Origin: a virus
IMG/VR virus record: IMGVR_UViG_3300047480_000208
Location: 1 to 34,009 of that record
Direction: 5' to 3' (one strand)
Length of the DNA stretch: 34,009 bases
Shown here: one piece after another, positions 10,701-18,063 of the stretch
Layout: each line of letters opens with the position of its first letter
Position numbering within the stretch: the first letter of the stretch is position 1
The notes under the pieces: model-generated
Databases searched by the model: none
What the model was told of the DNA's origin: nothing
What the model saw: only the letters and a program-made list of their open reading frames with translations
Made by a program: the position numbers and the translations under genes

Positions 10701-13700
10701 TATTTTTATGTCTGATTCTGGAAGGAAATCCTTCCCTGAACGAATTGCAAAATCAGCAATTGTTGGGAATGGTGTAAGCATTGAAGTTGGAGTAAATAAT
10801 CTTTGTCCATTAACTCTATGCCCTTTTATCATAGATGTATTAAAAAATTCTAAAGTAGCATTATATAAAGCGCCCCTACCCTTATCGCTTAACCCTTCAA
10901 TGTGTCCAAAATACTTCTTGCCGCCGTTGACATCCATTGCATTAATTCTGTATGTCTGCAAGGATTGTGGACCATCATAAGTTTTTCCTTCATACTTGAA
11001 CTTAGCGCCTAATCTAGCTAACAATCCAGCTCTAGATATACCTCCTCCTCCATTATAACCAGGTATCATTCCGCCCATGTTATAACCAGGGATCATTCCG
11101 CCACGATTACTTAGAACAGGTTTCATTCCACGAATCATTCCAACTATAGTATTCCATTGTAATTTTGCTGCACGAGAAGATAAAGGAGTAATATTTTGTA
11201 TTCCACCTCTAGTTAAAATATTTAGAGAAGATGAAGCCTGATTAAATTCTCTACTACCAGCAACGGCCTGAAATAAATTTCCTACACCAAGTGCGCCTTG
11301 CTTCTGCCAAGAAGAGTAAGGTAGTGTATGCTCTGACTCATATGCAAATCTTCTATTATTTAAAAATCTAGAAACATCTGACACTACAGCATCTAAAGTA
11401 GTTTGACTAAATTGTCCGCCTCTTAATCTCATTGCATTTATTAAATCTCTAGTTGGTCTTACTCCTTGAGTTTGACGTGGTCCAGTTATATTATTTCCTG
11501 GCTCAACAATAGCTCTTTTACCAAATCTTGAGTAGGCTAAATTATCAAATCTTCTTAACTGCTCTGTACGTATTTCTGCCCATAAATCTGGATTAATATC
11601 TGTTCCGCCTGGCATACTTCTATCTAATGAATATCGTATAGCATCTCTATAATTTTTTTCTGCAATATCTATAGCTTCGTCTACATCAAATCCCATTCTA
11701 TTTATAATTGCAGCATCATGCATAACTGTTCTAATTCTTAAATCTTCATCATAATCTTTATTTAGCAATCTTGATTCCATGCCCTTGGCAAGTCCCGTCA
11801 TGCTAGTAATCCTACTTCCATTATTAGCATATTGAACACGAGGAATTCTTCCGCCCTTATTGAATAGTGGAACAACTACAGCCCTTCCTTCATTCAGGGC
11901 TCTCATTCCGTCTGGATCTTGTTGTGCAATACCTCTACGAATAACGAACTCTCCTGGAGTTAACATTGCAGGCACAACATCTGCATTTATATTTGGACCA
12001 GGAACTTGATCTCCGTTATTATAAAATACAGAACCTCCAGAATTAAATCTCTTTAATCTATTTACTTCCATGCTATACGGAGCACCGAATGTTTTAACTC
12101 CTCTAAGTCTTCCAAACTCTTCCATAATATTTTTATTATTTTCACGTTTAAATAAATCTCTAAGGGTATACTTTCCATTTTGATCCGTAAGAGGCTGATT
12201 CATTAATGGAGCTTTAGTAACATCAATTGTTCTTCCTTGTGATGCAGCATATTGTGCAACTTCAGCTGTCATTTCAGCTTCTATCTGTGCATTAAGTTGC
12301 ATAATTTTAAGTCTTGCTTGGTCTACAGTAATTTTAGCTGAACGTAATTCTGATACAATTGCTGCCGATTCTGCTGCTGCCTTATCTGCAAACTTTGAAG
12401 TTATTGGAAGCAAATCGTCGTATGTATTTAATAACTCTGAACTTAATGTGCCACCTAATGCAATAACTTTTTTAAGCTGTGCAACTTCTGCATCCGTCTG
12501 CATACCAAGAGTTCCCATTAGGGCATGGAACTTAGCGGCTTCTTGCGCTACAATTCCTGTAGATACACCACCAACAGAAGTTAGCCCTTCAATATTAGGA
12601 AGTCTTTCTGTCATATATATTTGAGGATTTGCGCCTATTTTTCTATTTACAGGAATTGCTCCTGGCACTACACCAAATAATTGTCCAGCTAGTCCGCTCT
12701 TTCTTGGATTAATATGTGAAAATGCTCTTGTATCCATATCTCCAACTAATCTATTTGCTGGATCTACTTCCATTGCAGCCGAACCAGGCATAATTAAATT
12801 ATTAGCCATTGTAGTAACTGCTGGTCTAACTGATATATTTCCACTATTTACTGTATTATTTAATACATTGAATTCATCTATTAGATTTCTTAATGCTTGC
12901 TCTAAAACTGCCGCTGCCTGTGCATCGCTATAGAATGTTTGCTCTAATGACTGTGCAGCATGATTTGCAGCAACAATTTCTGGTGTAAGCATTTTCCAGC
13001 CTTTTGAGCCAGATAGTAATGCTTTAAGATTTGTAGATCCTTTAAGTAGGTATCCAGCAAAGTTTGCGAGAACACCAGTTAACATAATTACTGGTCCAGC
13101 TACTGCTGTAAGGCCTCCGAAGGCAGTAATTAATTTCTTTACTGGATCAGGCAAATCATTTAAAAACTTTAATAGTTTAGTTATAACATTTACAAATTTA
13201 GTTCCTAGGGTTAAGAAGTCCTCCCCAAGTGTCGATAATTCGGCTTTTAAGCCTTCTATGGCCCTCTTATATTGACCAGACGCAGATTCAGTAACAGCTG
13301 TTAATTCTCGGCCCGCTATGGCCTCCAGATCGCCTGCGCTAGCCTTCATAAGATCCATGACCTGGAGCGTTTGGCTGCCCTGTCTGCCTAAATTATTAAA
13401 TAAGGCATTTAGCCGTGAGAACTGGAATTTACCAAATAACTGCTCTATGGCTTGTTGCTTCTGTAATGGATCTAGCTTGTCTAATGCTGACTGCATTTCT
13501 AAAATCATTGCTGTTGTGTTTCCAGCATTTCTTTGAACCATTCCTAACAAATCTATACCAAAATCACTAAACTTAGCTACCGCTACATTTGTTGGATTAA
13601 TTAAAGATGCTAAACCTGATTTTAATGCGTTGGCACCTTCTGATGCTGATATACCACCTTCACGCATTGCAGTAAGATATAGAGCTAAGTCCTGAACACT

Positions 13701-14744
13701 TCCACCAAGTCCCTTAATTACAGGGCCAGCTTTTGGAATTGCTTCTACTAAGTCATTTAGAGTTGTTGAAGTTTGGTTTTCAACTGCGTTTAAAAAGTTA
13801 ATTGAATCAGCTAACTCATCTGTATTTTGCTTAAAGGCTGTCTGTATAGCTAGAGTTGCTTTCATTGCCTCTGCTCTATCTACTTCACCTAGAACTGCTA
13901 AGCGGGTTGTTTCTCTTAAAGATCCCATTAATTCATTACCCTGCTTACCAGTTGCGGCAATATCAGCGGCTAATGAAATTGTTTCCTTATAATTTACACC
14001 AAGAGCGCTTGATAGCTCTTTAGATGTTGCTATGATATCTCTTCTTACTTTAGTAAGTTCATCTGCTGTAGCTCCGCCAATATCCCCATAAACCTTTGAA
14101 AGCCTAGTTAGTTCTTGATCAGCTTCTCTGAATGCCTTAGCGGCAGCAGCTCCGAAACCTGCTATGGGAACAGTCAGACCTACTGTTAACTGACGACCAG
14201 CCCACTGAGTATTCTTACCCCAATTAATTAAAGCTGTTGCTCCCTCATTTATTGCACGATTCATAATCTGCAATTCCATGCGAGCTAGATTTGCTTTATT
14301 TTTTACTAAATCTAATCCTGCAGGAATATGTACGCTGTATTGCATTAAACCTTGAGCATTTTTACCCAATGGTTGCATGACTGAATTTTGGAGCATTACT
14401 TGCTGCTTAGCAAGATCCCTAATTAATCCACCTTGCTGTTTTGCATGCTGGTTAAATGCCTGGAAATAATCTCTAAGCTTTAATCTTCCAGAATCTAAAC
14501 CCTTACCAAATTTTTCTACATCTGAATGTAATGTTACGAAATGCGAAGCAAACTGTCCTGTGCTTCTTAAAGTTTCTCCAAATGAATTATTTATAACCTT
14601 TATTTGAGAAGCAACTGATTTACCTGCAGAAGAAAGATCTTGCTGTAATTTTTGTAGACTGGCAGTAGCCTTGTGCACTTCTGTGACAAGACTTGATAGA
14701 TCAGCTTTTGCAACTATATTCGTCACAATCTGATCATCAGCCAT
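7725..14744 (-). CDS. Tape measure protein, 2339 aa
   Basis: Longest gene in the window. ATG at 14744 follows AAGGGG six bases upstream. Residues ~180-480 match the TP901-type tape measure core (LTRLSKVYGD, LVEAIPKAGPVIKGLGGS, EGANALKSGLASLINP). Hydrophobic stretches occur near 535-565, 1465-1500 and 1535-1550 and may act in membrane passage. A charged coiled coil spans ~1870-2030. Glycine-turn motifs GGMIPGYN and GGMVPGY recur at ~1215-1235 and ~1385, and the motif PAML-(T/S)-(P/N)-GE-(F/Y)-VI occurs twice, at ~925 and ~2243. At the usual 1.5 angstroms per residue the length implies a tail near 350 nm, if the whole protein is extended helix. I see no clear peptidase or lysozyme domain. Confidence 0.95.
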   Translation of the reverse strand: MADDQIVTNIVAKADLSSLVTEVHKATASLQKLQQDLSSAGKSVASQIKVINNSFGETLRSTGQFASHFVTLHSDVEKFGKGLDSGRLKLRDYFQAFNQHAKQQGGLIRDLAKQQVMLQNSVMQPLGKNAQGLMQYSVHIPAGLDLVKNKANLARMELQIMNRAINEGATALINWGKNTQWAGRQLTVGLTVPIAGFGAAAAKAFREADQELTRLSKVYGDIGGATADELTKVRRDIIATSKELSSALGVNYKETISLAADIAATGKQGNELMGSLRETTRLAVLGEVDRAEAMKATLAIQTAFKQNTDELADSINFLNAVENQTSTTLNDLVEAIPKAGPVIKGLGGSVQDLALYLTAMREGGISASEGANALKSGLASLINPTNVAVAKFSDFGIDLLGMVQRNAGNTTAMILEMQSALDKLDPLQKQQAIEQLFGKFQFSRLNALFNNLGRQGSQTLQVMDLMKASAGDLEAIAGRELTAVTESASGQYKRAIEGLKAELSTLGEDFLTLGTKFVNVITKLLKFLNDLPDPVKKLITAFGGLTAVAGPVIMLTGVLANFAGYLLKGSTNLKALLSGSKGWKMLTPEIVAANHAAQSLEQTFYSDAQAAAVLEQALRNLIDEFNVLNNTVNSGNISVRPAVTTMANNLIMPGSAAMEVDPANRLVGDMDTRAFSHINPRKSGLAGQLFGVVPGAIPVNRKIGANPQIYMTERLPNIEGLTSVGGVSTGIVAQEAAKFHALMGTLGMQTDAEVAQLKKVIALGGTLSSELLNTYDDLLPITSKFADKAAAESAAIVSELRSAKITVDQARLKIMQLNAQIEAEMTAEVAQYAASQGRTIDVTKAPLMNQPLTDQNGKYTLRDLFKRENNKNIMEEFGRLRGVKTFGAPYSMEVNRLKRFNSGGSVFYNNGDQVPGPNINADVVPAMLTPGEFVIRRGIAQQDPDGMRALNEGRAVVVPLFNKGGRIPRVQYANNGSRITSMTGLAKGMESRLLNKDYDEDLRIRTVMHDAAIINRMGFDVDEAIDIAEKNYRDAIRYSLDRSMPGGTDINPDLWAEIRTEQLRRFDNLAYSRFGKRAIVEPGNNITGPRQTQGVRPTRDLINAMRLRGGQFSQTTLDAVVSDVSRFLNNRRFAYESEHTLPYSSWQKQGALGVGNLFQAVAGSREFNQASSSLNILTRGGIQNITPLSSRAAKLQWNTIVGMIRGMKPVLSNRGGMIPGYNMGGMIPGYNGGGGISRAGLLARLGAKFKYEGKTYDGPQSLQTYRINAMDVNGGKKYFGHIEGLSDKGRGALYNATLEFFNTSMIKGHRVNGQRLFTPTSMLTPFPTIADFAIRSGKDFLPESDIKILEGLSGRGGSLAGSVGSSRQGMAKIYGRLFTANRGGMVPGYSKGGGVVRPGRLLYGDNPAPYLSPAWMATRYAAENPSVRSRGPGMFSAFKEGFSTQRSLIGTGKSDVDPYIKMNAIAMGGSMLGMGAMSAGQSGLGMGIMAAANFLPLLTPKLMSIKNAMSAATFGVGGLTKAFRLLGMATKFAWPIAAISATALVIKKLVDNVKEYQREQTLLTGMTEEGAKQAGIKYNNLSASIKNVTEQIKAQRALGRATYDAMAPAGLPGMSITIKEMREAKKFARENLTEFVNTFNTISSDQVVPLAQNIKAQFIAGGMSAEEATKKIYGIVAASEKAKDVLKVLGSSGFAIISDKASAADFMVKNLVKNLEGYTRSNDLGNSFSNTLSVIDGIRKGLEGTKDATGQTITQSEALKQTLQQVKDINGSDRQIGQIKLDQLKQSQPELAAILNSADTIASAYAKWQVAISGARVNLKNMTADQALMLAEFDTAMSTAMTNLAEQGGSNSTFGKIGKQISGLNKIAMSVSIAAQRNAEKTRKQIEAEIKLIDEKIRKINEEADAKIKALQRVEQKENYQLDLQKAQLDYQDALARGDMAAAARAQLNIDRLVKERQNTLAIDAIQDERERKIKKAEAEKEARQKALERKEAAFQNNQMSAQDAAAARDELIKQQAEYQRLVKNLANAQAMPNETLKETTARNKAIKEATGELANFQSTVRGLMSSGTASQKKAFTEAFGDMMQQPAGVFQNMGSVVGGKYVPGGTVSTIGQDVQKDIDRVNREALAITGGKKLSDLYKLINEKGLDGKGGGSQYGRNNPFMLRGTYDTKKDGTLTDEARGQIVDKLDLNKDDFFSYNGQLYRVTGSKMTNARAYLVKKAAGGMITGPGSGTSDSIPAMLSNGEYVINAAAVKNIGVPMLDRINGMAKGGLATRFDVPKYGMGGRIMYGEGGQVKSSNALYNINVTLNGTNMNPDDVAKAISREMKLREAASGIGRRY

Positions 14745-14747
14745 TTA

Positions 14748-15406
14748 TTACCCCTTGGAGTATCCCAGTCCCATTCCTATTCCGAATCCAGCTTCTGAGG
14801 CAAATGATCCTTGAAGGCTAACTACATCATCAGCTGATGTATTTATTCCAAGTGCTCTTCGCTTTATATCGTCGAAGGTGGGACCTGATTTTTCTGCCTC
14901 ATCTTCCATAGGAATTCCTTTTAGAGATGCTGCAAACTTTCGCTGGTTATGCTCTTTTTCATGCATTGACTTCAATGTCTGAATAAGCTCTGGCATTGAT
15001 AAATTTTCTTCTAACTCTTCGTAATTCTTCCAATGTCCTAAAAGAAATACTTCTCCTTCTAAAGCGGCAAGATCTAGTTCTGACCAGCCAGAACCGCTGC
15101 CGCTATTAGGTTTGGGTCGTCCATCTTAATTCCCCCACATACTTCAAGGATGCGATTGATTGTTGGAACGTCCAATGCTTCTTCTAATGCGTCTCTATCT
15201 GCTACCAAATCTGGTAACTGTGTTTCTAGTGCAACTGCACATGCGTCAATTAAAATGCTAAGTGTTGCATTTTCATCTGTTGATTCTTGAGTTTTCTGTA
15301 CGGCAGCCATAAACTTGCGTAACTGCTTGATTGATAATGGCTTTAGTTTTACCTTAGCGCCATTCTGTAATTCAATTTCTTCTACGTCGTATACTGTAGT
15401 AGCCAA
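14748..15406 (-). CDS. Tail assembly chaperone, -1 frameshift fusion product (G-T type)
   Basis: Read as two segments: 15406-15110 in frame 0, then 15110-14748 in the -1 frame, giving about 219 residues. The slip site is the heptamer C CCA AAC at 15116-15110. After slippage translation continues PNSGSGSGWSELDLAALEGE and runs to the stop at 14748-14750. The downstream part has no convincing start of its own: the first ATG (14996) lacks a ribosome binding site, and the -1 frame is open back to the slip site. In lambda-like phages the short G and the fused G-T proteins chaperone the tape measure while the tail tube is built. The position just before the tape measure fits exactly. Confidence 0.88.
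15063..15116 (-). promoter_or_regulatory. -1 programmed frameshift signal: slippery heptamer plus nested stem-loop
   Basis: C CCA AAC at 15116-15110 is in the correct X XXY YYZ register of the upstream gene. After a five-base spacer, AGCGGCA (15104-15098) pairs with TGCCGCT (15069-15063). Inside it GTTCTG (15094-15089) pairs with CAGAAC (15082-15077) around a six-base loop. Slip site, spacer and structure are the classical stimulatory arrangement. Confidence 0.85.
15074..15406 (-). CDS. Tail assembly chaperone, short (G-type) form, 110 aa
   Basis: The unshifted product. It starts at TTG (15406) five bases after GGAGG and ends at the TAG at 15074-15076. The N-terminal VYDVEEIELQNGAKVKLKPL and following LSIKQLRKFMAAVQ fit the family of small tail-assembly chaperones that begin with a short beta hairpin followed by a helical bundle. 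The C-terminal ~12 residues overlap the region encoding the start of the -1 extension. The gene heads the tail operon, driven by the promoter at 15433-15461 and separated from the tail tube gene by a terminator. Most ribosomes should make this form, with a minority making the fusion. Confidence 0.85.
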   Translation of the reverse strand: MATTVYDVEEIELQNGAKVKLKPLSIKQLRKFMAAVQKTQESTDENATLSILIDACAVALETQLPDLVADRDALEEALDVPTINRILEVCGGIKMDDPNLIAAAVLAGQN

Positions 15407-15432
15407 TTTATCCTCCTTTAGGATTCTTAATT

Positions 15433-15461
15433 ATTATAACATAAGGATAGTGTGGATACAA
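15433..15461 (-). promoter_or_regulatory. Sigma-70-like promoter for the tail chaperone/tape measure operon
   Basis: TTGTAT (15461-15456), 17 bases, then TATAAT (15438-15433), with TGT forming an extended -10. It lies immediately after the tail tube terminator and leaves a short leader carrying AAAGGAGG. Confidence 0.65.
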
Positions 15462-15464
15462 ATG

Positions 15465-15492
15465 AAAAGGCCCCCATTTCTGGAGGCCTTTT
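15465..15492 (-). terminator. Rho-independent terminator after the tail tube gene
   Basis: A 12-pair stem (one G-T wobble) AAAAGGCCTCCA / TGGGGGCCTTTT closes on a GAAA tetraloop, followed by TTTTCATTT-type sequence on the minus strand. It lies 21 bases after the tail tube stop. Confidence 0.85.
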
Positions 15493-15513
15493 GGTAATAA
15501 TTAAAATTAATTA

Positions 15514-16248
15514 TTATGCTGGTGTCCAAGCACGGTCAATAATCTTACCGTATTCTGAACCTGCGTGAGCTGAGTCACCTGATGGTAGAAGACGGAATGT
15601 TACTGGGAATGTGGTTGGAGCAGTACGAGCAAGCGAGAACTGTGACTGCTGTACTGAAAGAACACGACGTGCATAATATACACGCTCAGTGTTTGGAGAA
15701 GCTACTGTTGGAGCCTTTCCAATAGCAACGAGTTGACGCTCTGTTGGAGCTGCACCAAGTGCACCTGCCTCTAGACCTAACTCATCGTTATCTCCCTCTG
15801 TCAAAGTTGCCTTGCCTTGTCCGAATACAATAAGAATATTTTCTAGAGTACCTTCGGACATTTCTGTTGCGATCATAACCTCCATCGCAGACTTGAAAAG
15901 CTTAGCTGTATCAAGTAACTGGTCGACGGTTACGGAATCGTATGTTGGATTATAAGTGATCTGAAGACCATTATTTGTATAACCAACGTTGCGGTATGCG
16001 CCTCCATCCTTTGGTGTTGTTCCCTGTGTTGCGCCAGTTGTTACTGCAACTGCGTTAAGGGTGTCAGTGTATGACTCTGAAGTTGAAAATGCTGGAACGA
16101 AACGATTTTTGTTCGCAACGAATGCATTTAAAACACCAGCTTCCATGCTCTCATCATAACCATCAACTGTAGAATCTTCTACAGAAAGGAATAATGGAGA
16201 AGCACCGACAAGAATATTTTTAGCATTACCTACGTTTTGTGCTGCCAT
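15514..16248 (-). CDS. Major tail tube protein, 244 aa
   Basis: Position between tail terminator and chaperone, length and composition fit the major tail tube subunit. The sequence is a beta-rich single domain: N-terminal NAKNILVGASPLFLS, a middle GLQITYNPTYDSVTVDQLLDTAK (start shown only), and the C-terminal FPVTFRLLPSGDSAHAGSEYG. Tube subunits polymerise as hexamer rings around the tape measure. The gene is an insulated unit: its own promoter at 16322-16350, a structured ~67-base leader, a strong AGGAGG nine bases before the ATG, and a terminator just behind. Its codons look more GC-rich (GTC, CGT, AAG) than those of neighbours, in keeping with very high expression. Confidence 0.88.
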   Translation of the reverse strand: MAAQNVGNAKNILVGASPLFLSVEDSTVDGYDESMEAGVLNAFVANKNRFVPAFSTSESYTDTLNAVAVTTGATQGTTPKDGGAYRNVGYTNNGLQITYNPTYDSVTVDQLLDTAKLFKSAMEVMIATEMSEGTLENILIVFGQGKATLTEGDNDELGLEAGALGAAPTERQLVAIGKAPTVASPNTERVYYARRVLSVQQSQFSLARTAPTTFPVTFRLLPSGDSAHAGSEYGKIIDRAWTPA

Positions 16249-16263
16249 GAAGTCTAACCTCCT

Positions 16264-16292
16264 ATTTCATGAAATGTTTATATATATATAAA
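16264..16292 (-). repeat. Two perfect palindromes in the tail tube leader
   Basis: ATTTCATGAAAT (16264-16275) and TTTATATATATATAAA (16277-16292) are each perfectly self-complementary and lie between the promoter and the ribosome binding site at 16258-16263. They could fold in the mRNA or bind a regulator. Confidence 0.6.
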
Positions 16293-16321
16293 TGGCTGGC
16301 TAGGCCCTTTCCTCAAATCCA

Positions 16322-16350
16322 ATTATAGATGTCTTAGTCGCCTAAAGCAA
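16322..16350 (-). promoter_or_regulatory. Sigma-70-like promoter for the tail tube gene
   Basis: TTGCTT (16350-16345), 17 bases, then a perfect TATAAT (16327-16322). The -35 overlaps the end of the tail terminator gene region, and the predicted leader is about 67 bases. Confidence 0.6.
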
Positions 16351-16351
16351 A

Positions 16352-16861
16352 TTACGCAAATCTGCCTGAGCTGTCTGTTATTCTCGAATATTTAACCTCA
16401 AGAATTATGTCTGTGGCTAAAAATCCTTGCAATTCTTCAGATGGAGCTGTTGGGGACATGTCTGCTATAAATATGCTATGAAACTTGAATTTGTCTGACA
16501 GGCTATCCCAGTAATTTACATCCCTAGCTGAATCATCCATTCTCCTGAATTCATCTGTTAGGAAGTTTCTAATCTCAACAATATCCAAAATATCTGTTGA
16601 GTAAACGGTAAATAAAATTTGTTCGCAGCATATCAACCAGTTGTTCTCATATGACATGCCTATCTTGTCATAGACTATATGCTTCTTCCCGCTCAAAAAC
16701 TGATTCATTTCTGGTGATTGCTGAATTGGCAATATTGGGATTATGGTTTCATTTAAATTATCACTATAGTAATCATCTGGGTCAAATATATTTAAGTCTA
16801 CTAACTTTTCCCAAAGATATTTTCTTATCTCAAACATTGCATCTAATCTATAGTTTGCCAT
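16352..16861 (-). CDS. Tail terminator / tail completion protein, 169 aa
   Basis: I choose the ATG at 16861 (MANYRLDAM), preceded by GGGGG six bases upstream, over a TTG 15 bases earlier that overlaps the upstream gene. Position directly before the tail tube gene and length fit the protein that caps the tail tube and joins it to the neck. The sequence starts with a helix (MFEIRKYLWEKLVD) and then a mixed alpha/beta domain including NNWLICCEQILFTVYSTD and a final strand DIILEVKYSRI, the usual pattern of this family. No motif proves it, so the call leans on gene order. Confidence 0.65.
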   Translation of the reverse strand: MANYRLDAMFEIRKYLWEKLVDLNIFDPDDYYSDNLNETIIPILPIQQSPEMNQFLSGKKHIVYDKIGMSYENNWLICCEQILFTVYSTDILDIVEIRNFLTDEFRRMDDSARDVNYWDSLSDKFKFHSIFIADMSPTAPSEELQGFLATDIILEVKYSRITDSSGRFA

Positions 16862-16862
16862 C

Positions 16863-17645
16863 TTATACCCCCGCAAATGCCGTACTTACCGCCGCATCAG
16901 CTTGGCTTGCAACTGAATTAGGCGAGAACTTATATTGTACCGTTTTTATATTCATGGGTAACTTCATGGCTTTTGTTAAAGACGAATTAAATAATCTTTG
17001 AAACCCAGAAGCCTTAATTGAATTGCTTACTAAATTACTTGTAAAGAAATATTTATACGCTGATAAAAATGAATTTTTAGTTGCTGCTCCGCCTGGTTTA
17101 TTCACGGTAACAGACTTGCCTTTTGGCATAAAAACAGTATATCCATTAACATCAAAAACTAATCGCTCCGCTGACTTGGGAGATATTAATACTGGCTTGC
17201 CTTGCTCCATAATCTCAGCCTTGCTAACAAAAACATGTCTATGATTTCCCTTTTTTGTTGGAACTAGTGATCTAGATGGAAGCAGGTTGTAATTAATTTG
17301 AAAAGATAGCATACCTTCTGCAACCTTATTTAGCTTAAATAATCTAGCTTCTTTATCTCCAACTCTTTGCCACTCATACACATGGTGCAGTGACCTAGGA
17401 GAAGTTCTTGCCTTTGCGTCAATATACTGACCAAAATCTTTTTCTATCTGACTAAATAATGTTTTTGAAAATGCTCGGTTAAATGCAGTGCTATTAGTTA
17501 GCTTTGCAACCACATTGGCTTGATAAAAAATGGCTGCTGAAACCTGAGCAACAGTGCTATCCTTTATTGCACCGTCGACTCTTTGTCCAGCCATTAACTT
17601 TGTTAATCCGCTAGCTGCCTGTAATAATAACTTATCAGATACCAA
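16863..17645 (-). CDS. Neck / HK97 gp10-like connector protein, 260 aa
   Basis: TTG start at 17645, with GGAG ten bases before it; the start overlaps the previous gene by 11 bases. In siphovirus gene order the gene between head closure and tail terminator encodes a neck protein. The N-terminal ~90 residues are helical; residues ~95-190 form a strand-rich core with NHRHVFVSKAEIM and VLISPKSAERLVFDVNGYTV; a conserved-looking GKSVTVNKPGG turn follows at ~177. At 260 residues it is longer than typical gp10-like proteins. Confidence in the exact neck role is modest. Confidence 0.55.
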   Translation of the reverse strand: MVSDKLLLQAASGLTKLMAGQRVDGAIKDSTVAQVSAAIFYQANVVAKLTNSTAFNRAFSKTLFSQIEKDFGQYIDAKARTSPRSLHHVYEWQRVGDKEARLFKLNKVAEGMLSFQINYNLLPSRSLVPTKKGNHRHVFVSKAEIMEQGKPVLISPKSAERLVFDVNGYTVFMPKGKSVTVNKPGGAATKNSFLSAYKYFFTSNLVSNSIKASGFQRLFNSSLTKAMKLPMNIKTVQYKFSPNSVASQADAAVSTAFAGV

Positions 17646-18063
17646 TCTGTTGATTCTCCGATCTTCTTACGGAAGAATTATAGCCCAAGACAGTCCCGAA
17701 AGGATCTGTTATTGGCGTAGTGCCAACAACCTCAAAAACTGTTGGACTATTAGTTGGAAAATTAATTTCAGTCCAAACACATTCTCCCTTTGAGTCTCTT
17801 ATATTTGTTATCTTTTCACGTATTGTTAATCTGTCTTTTGTTCTAATCTGTAATATTTGATCATTATAATATCGATTATCAAACACCTGCTTATCGCTAG
17901 TTCTTGTTGTAGCAGAATTGCTTATGACTCCTTTTGCATGGCAATCTAAAGTCTTGTCGTAAATCCATTCTTTTTTTAAAGCACCAGTGTTTGGATCTTG
18001 CATATCAATTTGCTTGTAAACATCAAGCCTCATTGACAAGACGGCGTTGATTACTGATGACAT
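17635..18063 (-). CDS. Head closure-like protein, 142 aa
   Basis: Starts at ATG 18063, overlapping the upstream stop as TAATG, with no clear ribosome binding site, so coupling is likely. The opening SMRLDVYKQIDMQDPNTGAL and the following WIYDKTLDCHAKG resemble head-closure proteins (SPP1 gp16 type), small beta barrels that plug the connector: a strand, a D-x-x-T-G turn, an aromatic and then a short C-x-A-x-G segment. Gene order (adaptor, then this, then neck) supports the call. Homology is suggested by pattern only. Confidence 0.6.
   Translation of the reverse strand: MSSVINAVLSMRLDVYKQIDMQDPNTGALKKEWIYDKTLDCHAKGVISNSATTRTSDKQVFDNRYYNDQILQIRTKDRLTIREKITNIRDSKGECVWTEINFPTNSPTVFEVVGTTPITDPFGTVLGYNSSVRRSENQQIGI

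Noticed and set aside
9556-10980. Several plus-strand frames opposite the tape measure
   Set aside because: All are shadows of the tape measure frame with hydrophobic, low-information sequence and no start signals.
14748-14996. Separate 82-residue gene before the tape measure
   Set aside because: The frame continues upstream to a perfect slip site and the ATG at 14996 lacks a ribosome binding site, so it is the -1 part of the chaperone fusion.
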